DNA of 64,000 nt, taken from positions 33,847 through 97,846 of the forward strand of contig NW_026971715.1 of NCBI RefSeq assembly GCF_963678635.1, given 5' to 3'. This document shows positions 21,648-31,339 of this stretch, piece by piece. Each line of letters begins with the position of its first letter. Position 1 is the first letter of the stretch. Source of the DNA: Symsagittifera roscoffensis (Eukaryota > Xenacoelomorpha > Acoela > Convolutidae). Made by a program: the position numbers and the translations under genes. The notes beneath the pieces are model-generated. The model saw nothing but the letters and a program-made list of their open reading frames with translations, was not told the DNA's origin and did no database searches.

Positions 21648-22782
21648 ATGGATAACTTCATTTCGGATGAATTGATGGACCTGGCAGAGGCATATGTAGG
21701 ATCGATGATAGATGCGATCTATCGTCGGCTGATCGATCGAGACTTCGCTCTGGAGGACCCAGAGGTAGTCATGTTGCTGACCGCCCTGATCAACATCTTG
21801 GGGCACGACAACCGTGGGGACCGCCCCACGGAAGTCCTGTTGATGGCAGCATATGGAGAAAGGGGAGTATCAGACCGCCCAAATATGAGAGTGATGAGGT
21901 GGAGAAACGGGGCCCTCTCAGGGAGTGACTTGGCGAATGAGCCTGGATTGGGAAGTTCTAGGACCTACCAAGCAGGTGAGATGCCTATGTCCTCCAAGCC
22001 CAAACCTGGGCTGACGAGAATGCATCAAGAGATGAACAGCGAGACAACCTCGTCTGGTTCACCACTGAGAGCAGCTGTGCCACGAAAAGGGGCGAAAGTA
22101 GCACAGAAGGCTCAGACGAACCAAACCATGCAAGATCTGCATGAGATGAACGATGAACTGAAAAGTACAAAGAAGGAGCTGGACGAGATGACCAGAAGCA
22201 TGCTCCAGATGGAGTAAGATCGGGACATGTGGAGAAAGTTGTTTGAAGACTGCAACAAAAAGCAGGGTCAAGAGATTGAGCGTTTAAGGCAGGATTACAA
22301 AGAGCGATTGGAGCAGATGGCGTTGACAACGGCCGTGGAGAAAGTGATACCTGCAAGGGATATTCCTCGTGGGCAGTCCCCGATGGAGCTCTTGACACCT
22401 CGAGAAATGAGTCAAACAACGGAGACACGGCTTCCAGCAGAGACGAATCGAGTAACAATCCCGGATCCTAGTGACACCTTGGGTGATCCCGTCCGTAGAA
22501 CAGACAGTGAGGAGGCTGATAGAGACAGCTGGACGACTGGTCGCTAACAAGAATGCGCCAGGTTCCTGGGTGACTGCACCCTATGGAACGATTGACGACA
22601 CGGGCAGAGTACAACTCTCACAGACCGTGATCAGACAGGGGATAAGTGACGTGACACCACTCATGGGGAGCTCGAAGGCCCCGGAGAGGAGGGTACGGAA
22701 GATGCCAGCGAAGAAAGTGTCTCGCATAATAGACGTGCAGAAGAATAATCAATTGAAATGTAATTTCACGGGAGTTCCGTAG
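21648..22782 (+). pseudogene. Third ORF, N-terminal region with coiled coil (element M)
   Basis: ATG 21648 opens a region with an acidic helical N-terminus, a low-complexity middle, and a long coiled coil interrupted by TAA 22215-22217, with the same frame resuming at 22218. Around 22470-22540 the reading frame changes, and the segment to 22782 ends in TAG. I do not recognise a domain. CR1-type ORF1 proteins also combine a coiled coil with an esterase domain, so the arrangement here (coiled coil followed by SGNH) is reminiscent of that group. Confidence 0.55.
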
Positions 22783-24057
22783 ACAGATCCGAGGGCCTGC
22801 TTCAATCGAGCTACTTGGAGCCGGGCTGTAAACCTGCAGCAACCACCACTCGGGACATCTCATCTGATACTGGAAGACAGCTTGGTCAGAGTGCTGTCGA
22901 ATTTGAGGACCTCGTGGGTCACCACGGTGATGGCCTTTGGAGGCGCGACGATAGCCCAGTTATAACGGATGGTGGAACTGATGAATCCAGGGAGGATCCC
23001 CAATGTGATGATCTTAGTTAGGACGAACGACATCTCCAGAGGTTCAGATGAGCAGGAAGCACTATGGGAGTCAATGATGGTGTGTTTGTTTACGACCCTC
23101 TGGCAGAAATTCAATTGCGCGGTACTGACCGTTTGCACTGTGCCAATGAACACGAGAAGCCTGACAGCATCAGGAAGAAGGCACAACGAGGGAGTCGTCA
23201 GGTGGAATAACATCTTGAGGAACCTCGCAAGTCGAAACGCCGGAAGAATGATCCTCATGGACATCGAATATGAGTTGAGAGCCATGGATCAGGCCAGACT
23301 CACCACGGACGGCATCCACTTCGACAGTATCGAAGGACAAGCTTGGTTGAATCGAGTCTTCCAAGAGCGGTTGGACGAGCTGGAAGCAGAACTCTTTGAC
23401 ACAGGAGTGCTGAAGGAAGAAGGAACAGTGAGTGACGCGGTGATTACCACCTTTGTGCCTCCTAGCCTAGAAACACGCTTGGGTACGGTCCCGGCCGTCA
23501 CGAACTACAGGCAACAAAGCTCCAGCGAACCTAGGAGAAGAATAGGACCTGTCAACCCAATCGAAGAGACAGCCGGCACGTCTAGACCGGACACTAGATC
23601 GGAGACGACAATTACCAGTCGAGAGGAGAGACGTCCGAGCAGAGGCTCATTGATGTGGTCAAGACCCATACCGTCTCCCTGGCATATATACAAAGACGAA
23701 CTAATGAAGCTGGATCTCCAGAGAGTAAGCTTCATCGAAGATGCAAGGAGGATGCTGAATGGAGCGACGCTATCCGTCAGCAAATTGTACTCGATAACCG
23801 GCGTAGACTTGTTGATAGCCGCTAGCATAAATTTCAGCTCCACGACGGCCTTGAGATGTGCTGACTTGGAGAAACTGCCCTCTAACAACACGATGGGACC
23901 AGTGAATGCGAGACCGTTGCAAGATGTGAGACTGAATCATGATGAGGGGAATCGTGAAGAGAGACCAGGAAGATTCCTGACGACGAGAGCGCCGATTGGA
24001 CAACACGTGAAGATATTCAGGCAGCTGACGACACATCCTAGTGAACCAAGATGTTGA
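22783..24057 (+). pseudogene. Third ORF, SGNH/GDSL hydrolase domain 1 (element M)
   Basis: The frame contains the SGNH esterase blocks in order. Block I is L-E-D-S-L-V-R with the candidate nucleophile Ser at 22879. Block II is F-G-G-A-T at about 22936. Block III is R-T-N-D with Asn at 23026. Block V is D-G-I-H with Asp 23308 and His 23317. A TAA at 22963-22965 splits blocks II and III. The usual Gly before D-S is Glu here. SGNH hydrolases cleave ester bonds of lipids or sugars. In retroelements they occur in CR1 ORF1 and in the third ORF of some bdelloid rotifer LTR elements, where membrane targeting has been suggested. After the domain come about 230 residues of unknown nature. Near 24050 the frame shifts into ORF A. 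Confidence 0.7.
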
Positions 24058-25420
24058 TGCCCAGAGATATGGCGGATTGACAGCGATAACGAAAGATGAG
24101 ACCATCTTCGCCGCCTATGACAAAGCAGAGATGAGGAAGGCCAAGATTATGGTAGTAGCGAATTCAGAGTTCGTGTACACCTCCAAGTCTTTGTTTTGGC
24201 CGGACGTCATAATGTTGGCAGCGGTCGACCTGGACTTACTGCAACCGATTTCTTTGGCTATAGGGGTACAAAGGCAGACGGACATGAACCCAATTACGAC
24301 TGTTTTTGCTGGCATCAATGACCATCTACACAGTAGAGGTTTTCTGAGCAGACTCAGAGATCCTACAACAGCAGAGAACGCTGTATGGCCAGCGATAAAA
24401 GATATCCTTGAGTCGATGGGTGAAGTGGTGGATGCGACGAAGGAGGGGTCATTCAATAAAGTGGCACTGAGAGTAGAATTCGCGTTGTCTCCGGGATATG
24501 CACATCTCCCAGATGGACTGAAATTTGTGTATTGTGGACTGAAAATGTATGCGATTGTGGCCTTACTTTCGGAAGGAAAGTATGATGTGATCATATCAGC
24601 CCCGAATCGCATGATAAAAATGGAGAACATGAGGCCACTTAAGGCTGAACTGCCTGCGGTATGGTCAGATATCTCAAACGCGATGAGAGGATTCAAGGAC
24701 CATTCGCTACACATGTTAGTATTGGACGAGGTGCTGGGGTTGGAACTGTCCAATTTCAGTCGACAACTCAAACTGAAGCCGGGAATAGACGACGACCATC
24801 GAGTGATCGCGGCGATGTCCAACGACTTATGGTTCCGAGCAATGGAAGTGGCAGGTGAAGACACAAAAAGGAAAAATTCACTAGAGACGAGAGCTCATCT
24901 GGAGGCGATGGTTCTGAGAACCAAGCCGGAAGCCAACCAGTGGCTACACCTGAACCCTAGAGTAGCGGCATTGGGTGCAGATGCTTTTGAGCAAAGCCCC
25001 GTGATGATCACAAAGATACATGCCTACTTGTTGAAGGAGGTGAACCTGGCGGAAAATGCCGGAGAAAAGACCGCTGAGTTTGTAAACAGAATGTGTCAGA
25101 TTACTCTGGAAACCTTCTGGACCCAGGAAGTGAAAGGACAGGAGGGCTTTGAAAGGACAGACAGCATGCTAGAAGGGTTGGGAGCCGGATGGACCGCGTC
25201 CTACTTGGCAAAAGTTTACCCGAAAGTCTCGCACTACTTGATAAAAGAATTCCTCCAAGCAGTAGTGGAAGTGTCGATAGTGGAACTAATAGCCTTGTTC
25301 GTGACATTCGGAGCGGAGAGCTTCGTGAAAGGACCGGCGATACTGCTCACCGATGGAATCCAGAACCTGCGGCTAGACGGACTTCTGACATTGATTGCAA
25401 TTACCCACGGAAACTTGTGA
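24041..25420 (+). pseudogene. Third ORF, part A: second SGNH-like domain (copy 1)
   Basis: No ATG start is needed, as this is a continuation of the previous segment in another frame. The order M-V-V-A-N-S-E-F (Ser at 24164), then V-F-A-G-I-N-D (Asn 24317), then F-A-L-S-P-G, then D-D-D-H (Asp 24788, His 24797) follows SGNH blocks I, III and V. I read it as a second, more divergent SGNH domain. The rest is helical and conserved but unrecognised. A TGA (25418-25420) ends it, and ORF B follows in the same frame six bases later, so A and B may have been one frame. A 39-base stretch at 24515-24553 contains a short imperfect duplication that is resolved differently in the other two copies. Confidence 0.5.
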
Positions 25421-25426
25421 GGACTG

Positions 25427-28400
25427 ATGAAACTGGCACGTTGTCCAGAGCAGATGAAAGGGAGAGTGAGGAACTTGGATATGAAGAAATCCACGGACTC
25501 GTGGAACAAGATAAGAGACCTGAGACACACTCTTATCCAGTATCTCTTACAACAAAATCGCTTTGGAACGGGAGAAGACGAGACGATTGAAAGAGAGGAG
25601 GATGTTAGACGACATGTTGGAGGCATGCCGCTGTTAACCGATCTGAGCTTGGCTATGAGAACCGATCCCTTGGCGCTGATCAGAGGAGTCACGGATTTCG
25701 TGACAGTGATCTATGGACCAGCAGTCACGTTTGCGTTCCCTGACGTTAAAGTGGAAGCATATAGGAGGTCGGTGCTGCACCTGAACCTCATATCGGCAGT
25801 GGACGGTAGTACACTGAACTGGTGTGAGCAGCACACATTGCGGGAGCACATGAGTGAAGATCTGTTATTTGCGAAAATATCGGAGCCAGAGATGACAGTC
25901 ATCAATTTCGACGATCACTTCCGTGATCGCATGGGAGAAGTAGAAAGAGGACACATCGAGGTGTTTCCAAAGCTTTGGAATCTGAGACCCTATGATAAAA
26001 CGAATGGTGAAATAACCAGAGTGCCTCGTCTCACTGCAGCATATCACAAGGTGAGAGAAGAGACGAAGGACTGGGGCGATTACAAGAAGCTGCCGGAGGC
26101 AATCCCTGAATTCCCTCTGATAAGAAGGATGTTGCTCGGAGCAGTCTCCGTGGTACAAACTCCTAGATTGAGAGCATTCGAAACCAACGAAAGGAGAGTA
26201 GGGAATTTCGTGGGAACGATGGACCCATACTTTGTGGGGAGAAATGCCGCCGTGTTACAATACACACAATTTGCATACACGGATCAAGCGACGAGAAGGC
26301 GAATAAGCAACGCCGCAACTCCCAAGCCTGGAACATTTGATAAGGAATGGAAGGGATTAGGCTTAGCTCCGATGAGGATGAGAGGCAGGACCGAACTGCC
26401 TGAAGCCTCATTAATCCTGACTAGTGTAAAACAGGAGATGAAAGTGGGAGGAATACTGCAAACGAGAATATTCCTAGCACCCTTCGGCTGCGAGGAAATT
26501 AAAGTGGTCCATGGAGAAGAGGAAGATAGATCGGCCGGTACATTGCTCATACCGAGATTCCCGCAAGAAGCCGACAATGACGAACGAGGACTATCGAGCT
26601 CGAACAAGGATAAGTCAGAAGGAGATGACGGACAGGGTGGAAGCCGTCAAACCGAAGAACCCATGCAACAAGATCAAGCTGGTGGGGAAAACGACAGGGC
26701 ATCGACAGGAGGAACATCCAGCCTGGATTTCAATATCTTCAGTGATCTTGAGAACAATGCAGATACGTTGGAAACGACTGAGCCAGCGGATGAAGGCATC
26801 TCGACACTGGAGCCTCCGTCAGCCTTTATGGAAATGAAACGGAATTTGCCGGAGAGCAGCTCTCCTGGCAATTCAAGAAATAACGACCGGAGAATCCTCA
26901 TAGAATCACCTCGGAGGAGAAGAATAGAGGCTTCAGCCAGAGTACCTTTCTTGGGAACGCTGCCCGAAGAAGAATGGGAAGTACATCACCGAGACCACGA
27001 GAGTAGGACGGGATGCAAACTGGACAGAGTGGCGTTTATGGAAGAAGTCTGGACCGTGGTTCAAAGCTATGGGACCCATACTATTCTGAAAACGGGTCTC
27101 AACCAACCCTTGATGAGGGAGGTACTTGACAAGCTTGATGATTGTGAAGGGAGACTGAGTGAGTTGTTGATCGACTCGGCCACTGATGAAAGTGAAGCGA
27201 ATTCTCCCATCAAGATGACACCGCAGGACGATGAAGGAGAGGTGGTGTATCTGTCAAGAACCAGGAGAGGGACGATGCGATCAAAGTTAGTGATTGATAA
27301 AATCAATGCAATGAAGATGAAGTTAGGCAGCAGAGTGATGCCGAGGAGAGTCGGAAAGACGAAGGTGGATTCAGAAATATCGATGAAATCTGTTAACTCA
27401 GCGAAAAGGAAACGAGTTGAGGAGGTCATGGATTTGGGTCAAGGTGATTATCAACTGTCTGGCACAGATAAAATGTTAACTGATATAGCGATGGTGCCAC
27501 CCATTCTCATGGCGGGAATAAAGTCAACAGGTTATAAATCCAAAAGGAGTGACCGCACTCTGACTGGAGCAACCTTGGAAATGGAAATACTCAGCCAATG
27601 TGGAGAGAGCAAAATGAAAGACTTCAAGCCATCTCCCATGAATCATGGAAATGGAAGTGTCGCGGGACAACTAACACCAGTGGAATACAACCGACTAACA
27701 GTGTCGGAGACTGTGTCGATAGATGATCCCACCGGTGGATACATGGAGATGTTAGAATACCGAAACTCGGCTAGAGGGTATGTAATGGCCCTGGAAGACG
27801 AAAAAGCCATGGAGGGTTATCTGGAAACGATGTTGCAAGGCAACACCCTCAAGCAGAAGGCGTACGGAACTTTGGCGGCGTCGTCTGACATACAGGCAGA
27901 AACGATAGAGCAGTTGTTGAGCCTTCCATGGAAAGCAGTAGTATCAAGGTATTTCGAAGAAGAAATGAGGACTACGCCAAGAATACATGCTCTCGTGGCA
28001 GTGCCTTACGTAAGAACAGAGTTACAACTCAGGTTCGCTTGGTGCATGATGGGACTGACTCGCGAAGAATATGATTCAGAAGAAAGGAAGAGATCAAAAG
28101 AGGAGAAGGTTTTCCTTATGACAAACCTGAGGGATCTGATAGTCCAGGAGGGAGCAGCAGTAGCGTGTGCGAAGCGGAGAGACGCTCTCTGTTTCATTCG
28201 ATTCCTGATAGAGCAGATTTCAGTACCTGCACTAAACACCTGTGTTAAAATGTTGAGGGAAGGCGATGAGCGAACGAAAGCCTTATTCTTGCTAGCACTG
28301 CTGGATATGCAGCAAAGTAAACAGATGAGGGTGAACATGAAAGAACCCGAGGAATTAGAACCCATGAAAAAGATAGACGAAATCAGGAGATTCTCAAACA

Positions 28401-28561
28401 AGGAGCTGAGACTCACTAAAGAATCTATGGGAGCATTGCCGAAATCCATTGAATACTGTGGACCCATCAAGAAGAAATCGTATAGCTACGTATCCGGGAT
28501 CATAGGGATAGCGTACAATCCTTTCCTGAGAGAAGACACGCTATTGCTTCTTCGATTATGA
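25427..28561 (+). CDS. Third ORF, part B: large protein of unknown function (copy 1)
   Basis: This is an open frame of 1,044 codons with no recognised domain. Residues 1-360 are well-ordered in character, 370-490 are low-complexity, acidic and Gln/Ser/Glu-rich, and 490-1040 are helical. A basic A-K-R-K-R-V patch near residue 664 could be a nuclear localisation signal. The C-terminal 200 residues are conserved in element R (58738-57798), where they continue without a stop into ORF C. Here a 2-base spacing difference near 28540 shifts the frame instead. No signal peptide or membrane segment is evident, so it is not a typical envelope protein. It probably formed part of one long third-ORF product. 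Confidence 0.65.
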   Translation: MKLARCPEQMKGRVRNLDMKKSTDSWNKIRDLRHTLIQYLLQQNRFGTGEDETIEREEDVRRHVGGMPLLTDLSLAMRTDPLALIRGVTDFVTVIYGPAVTFAFPDVKVEAYRRSVLHLNLISAVDGSTLNWCEQHTLREHMSEDLLFAKISEPEMTVINFDDHFRDRMGEVERGHIEVFPKLWNLRPYDKTNGEITRVPRLTAAYHKVREETKDWGDYKKLPEAIPEFPLIRRMLLGAVSVVQTPRLRAFETNERRVGNFVGTMDPYFVGRNAAVLQYTQFAYTDQATRRRISNAATPKPGTFDKEWKGLGLAPMRMRGRTELPEASLILTSVKQEMKVGGILQTRIFLAPFGCEEIKVVHGEEEDRSAGTLLIPRFPQEADNDERGLSSSNKDKSEGDDGQGGSRQTEEPMQQDQAGGENDRASTGGTSSLDFNIFSDLENNADTLETTEPADEGISTLEPPSAFMEMKRNLPESSSPGNSRNNDRRILIESPRRRRIEASARVPFLGTLPEEEWEVHHRDHESRTGCKLDRVAFMEEVWTVVQSYGTHTILKTGLNQPLMREVLDKLDDCEGRLSELLIDSATDESEANSPIKMTPQDDEGEVVYLSRTRRGTMRSKLVIDKINAMKMKLGSRVMPRRVGKTKVDSEISMKSVNSAKRKRVEEVMDLGQGDYQLSGTDKMLTDIAMVPPILMAGIKSTGYKSKRSDRTLTGATLEMEILSQCGESKMKDFKPSPMNHGNGSVAGQLTPVEYNRLTVSETVSIDDPTGGYMEMLEYRNSARGYVMALEDEKAMEGYLETMLQGNTLKQKAYGTLAASSDIQAETIEQLLSLPWKAVVSRYFEEEMRTTPRIHALVAVPYVRTELQLRFAWCMMGLTREEYDSEERKRSKEEKVFLMTNLRDLIVQEGAAVACAKRRDALCFIRFLIEQISVPALNTCVKMLREGDERTKALFLLALLDMQQSKQMRVNMKEPEELEPMKKIDEIRRFSNKELRLTKESMGALPKSIEYCGPIKKKSYSYVSGIIGIAYNPFLREDTLLLLRL

Positions 28562-28568
28562 GCAGGCG

Positions 28569-30518
28569 GTGTTGCTAAGATTCTGGACGTCCAGAATTGT
28601 AACGATTAAGAGCGTTAACAATCCACAGGCCAAATTGGGACTGGTCTTGGAAGAAGAGGTGACTGCACCTTCAGTACCAAAATCCGACAAAAGAGTGGAG
28701 TTTGGATTGGGATTCTCAGATGAGTTACTGAGAACGAGCTTGATGACAGTGTGGGAATTGATGAGGCCATCATGGTGTCCTAGTCCCAACGCTGACTCGA
28801 TATTACGGGCGACACAAGACGTACAGAGGGAACTGAATGCAGACTGTAACCTACGTGACCTCAACATCATATATAATGTGATGATAACGGCCTCTAAGAG
28901 CAACGGAGAAGATAAAGTGGAGTTGCCTGGCTGGGGACCAGAAGACTGGGTCAAACCTGGTAGCTGTCTGGCGGAAGTCTGTGGACAGGAGGGTCACGTT
29001 TGTGGAGGTCTGGACTGTGTGAAGACCCTGGAGAAACAACACAAGCAATTGACGGTATTGTTTGGAAACGTAGTGATGAAAGCAAGAACAGAAACGGAAC
29101 TGATAGCAGATTGCCATGGAGGAACCGATGTGAATCTAGTGACTGCACTAGGATTCTACAGCTTGTTTGGTTCATTAGAGTCACTATTGAATCTGGAACA
29201 CAAACATGAGATGGTCACAGCCATCAGCGTAGAAGTATTCCCAGGAGATCTGCAGACTGAGCAGAAATACATAGGAAAGTGGAGGGAAGCAATCGAGACG
29301 GAAATGAACATCAGACACAGCGAGACTTTTTGTAGACCATCAGGAGCTCGATATTTGGTGGGTTCAACATTGGCTCCAATGTGCAAGAGCAGATACCCTG
29401 TACATTTCGTAGCTGTGGACGTGAAGAGTACAAGAACGATCGTGGATCAAGCCTTCTCAGTGCCAAAGTGTGTGACACTGGCGAGAATGTCCGAGAAATC
29501 TTACGAGTTGCTATGTAAGATGTTCTCAGCAGTTCCAGAGAGGACCAAAGACGAATTGGAGTCAATATTAGGAAAGAAGTTCATGGGATATGTGAGCGGG
29601 AACTTCAGTGACTTCGAGAGACAGAAACAGAGAGGATCAACTGTCACAGATTACAATGCAGTAGATGAGAATGATGAAGTCCACCGAGTGATGATGGAAG
29701 TGGAACCATTGCTGGAAGCTTCGGGAAAACGTAATTGGAGGAGCATCATGTTGACGCATGATGAGTTTCCTTGCCACTGCTTGCTGCAGACCTGGTGGTA
29801 TCCCAAGCGTAGTAATCTGATGTTGATCTGGGACTCTGGAGAGCTGCTCTCTATGGGTTTACCAGATTCATCACAGCCCATAACAATAGTGATAGTCGGA
29901 GTTATGATGGCAATACGATGGCTGGAAGCTCATGTGAGAGAAAATAACAGACAGGAGGCACCGACGAGAGAACAGTTGCGGAAGTTAGATTGTCTAAAAA
30001 ATTTGGATATTTTTGAGACAATGTGCAAAGTTCTAAATATTCCGATGGAAGTGAAGAAGATATGGGCAAGAAAACGATTGATGCCATGGTTCAGAGCTAA
30101 CATGACTGCATGGTTGTATGAATATGCGAAAAAGCATATGTCGAAGCATGGCAGGGTGTACAGTGAATATCAGCTGGACATTGGAGCAGGAGCTTTTAAG
30201 CGAGCTCTCGTGACTCATCGGAATGCAGTGACCACTGCTGTGAAAAGAATTTCCAGGACGAGTGAACGTAGTGGAAAGGAGAAGGCAGAGATGCTGAAAG
30301 AAGATTTGGAGAGAAACGTGACGTTGTGTCTCCACAACAGCTTCTGCAGGAACAGAGAATCTAACGTGGATCCGCTACCTTGCTGCAAACGGAGGGTAGA
30401 AGAGCAGAAGTGTTGGAGGACGGCTTCCAGCAGCGTCAGGATAGCTAACAACGTGTTACAAGATACGGAAACTGAGAGTGCAGAGTCAGTATCACAGGAG
30501 GAAGAAATGGAGCATTGA
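28569..30518 (+). CDS. Third ORF, part C: conserved Cys/His-rich protein (copy 1)
   Basis: An open frame of 649 codons follows ORF B in another frame. There is no ATG at its beginning (first in-frame ATG at 28743), as expected for the tail of a longer protein. Three Cys/His motifs are shared with element R: C-x9-H-x-C-x4-C-x7-H (from residue about 132), a P-C-H-C-L box followed by W-Y-P-K-R, and C-x5-C...C-C near the end. They could bind zinc. The H-R-N-A-V-T-T-A-V-K segment is also strongly conserved. I recognise no known family. ORF C ends at TGA 30516-30518, followed by the 3' UTR and LTR. Confidence 0.65.
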   Translation: MLLRFWTSRIVTIKSVNNPQAKLGLVLEEEVTAPSVPKSDKRVEFGLGFSDELLRTSLMTVWELMRPSWCPSPNADSILRATQDVQRELNADCNLRDLNIIYNVMITASKSNGEDKVELPGWGPEDWVKPGSCLAEVCGQEGHVCGGLDCVKTLEKQHKQLTVLFGNVVMKARTETELIADCHGGTDVNLVTALGFYSLFGSLESLLNLEHKHEMVTAISVEVFPGDLQTEQKYIGKWREAIETEMNIRHSETFCRPSGARYLVGSTLAPMCKSRYPVHFVAVDVKSTRTIVDQAFSVPKCVTLARMSEKSYELLCKMFSAVPERTKDELESILGKKFMGYVSGNFSDFERQKQRGSTVTDYNAVDENDEVHRVMMEVEPLLEASGKRNWRSIMLTHDEFPCHCLLQTWWYPKRSNLMLIWDSGELLSMGLPDSSQPITIVIVGVMMAIRWLEAHVRENNRQEAPTREQLRKLDCLKNLDIFETMCKVLNIPMEVKKIWARKRLMPWFRANMTAWLYEYAKKHMSKHGRVYSEYQLDIGAGAFKRALVTHRNAVTTAVKRISRTSERSGKEKAEMLKEDLERNVTLCLHNSFCRNRESNVDPLPCCKRRVEEQKCWRTASSSVRIANNVLQDTETESAESVSQEEEMEH

Positions 30519-31339
30519 CGGATGACCGAAAAACAAGATGCAAAAAGAGACGAAATTAGAAGAATTTAGAAGTTTTAGAACTTCTAAACGACGAAAAAAG
30601 AAGAAAACAAAGGAGTGATGAAGAAAAGTTAAAACTCAGAATTGTTTTAAGTGTGTGAAAAAACTCAAGTGAGAAACCAAGCAACCAAGTTGTAATTGAA
30701 AACTTAAACATTTAGTTGAGTTTTGAAATTGTTGCATTTATAAATTTGCATTTTGAATTTAGTTGAATTGGCTTTAGAGACACTCACTTACTACTTATTT
30801 AGAAAGGCTTAAGTGAAGGAGCATATTTAAATATTCCAGCCTGCATGACTGTTTTTAATCAGCTAGGAGAACTGATCACTTTGTGGTGACATGGAAGGCT
30901 TGAGTAATCTCTCGGAGAGGGAGATTGTTTCATTGTTCTTTCTAACCACAGAGTTTCTTAATTTTAATATTCAGGACAATAACAAGCAAGATTTCCGAAG
31001 GGAAGAAGCATAGTAGGATAATTTTAGCTTGTTGGTTGGCAGGATTGTCCTGCAAGCCAACACCTTTTAAATCTAAGAGAAAAAGTTTTAATCGGGACAT
31101 TGACACTGGAAGTCAGAAAATATGTTTTATCTTAGGTCACATCCTCAATGTGCAGATTAATGAAAGAATTTGAAGGCTATAGTGATGTAGTATGATGCCA
31201 TTTTTATTCTGCAGTGAGTCGATGTGACGTGGATAAAAGTAATTTCGTGCATTTTGTAAATTCTGTTCGATGACACTGTATCTATTTTACGAACATTGCG
31301 TGATTCAATGAGGACATTGACCGGACTGCCCGGGGAGTG
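30519..31339 (+). other. 3' UTR of element M
   Basis: About 820 bases have no gene. The region begins with a purine-rich stretch and holds a covarying hairpin (30906-30926) and a second stem-loop around 31035-31063 (GCAGGA/TCCTGC core). It ends in CCCGGGGAGTG directly before the LTR. The short GGGGAG run is the only polypurine-tract candidate there and is weak. Confidence 0.6.
30906..30926 (+). other. 3' UTR hairpin supported by covariation
   Basis: The stem AATCTC (30906-30911) pairs with GAGATT (30921-30926) around a 9-base loop. In element R the aligned stem is ACTCGC with GCGAGT (55654-55674, minus strand). Two base pairs have changed on both sides, which points to a selected RNA structure. 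Confidence 0.6.

Noticed and set aside
28006..28470. Antisense open frames of 100 to 154 codons opposite ORFs B and C (also opposite gag and pol)
   Set aside because: They mirror the sense reading frame's codon bias, recur only because the units are duplicated, and show no domain or independent conservation.
12113..30518. Reassigned stop codons (alternative genetic code) to explain many in-frame stops
   Set aside because: All three stop codons are involved, and where sister copies align they carry ordinary sense codons at the same sites.
25427..30518. ORFs B and C as an envelope glycoprotein
   Set aside because: No signal peptide, fusion peptide, glycosylation-rich ectodomain or clear C-terminal membrane anchor was seen.
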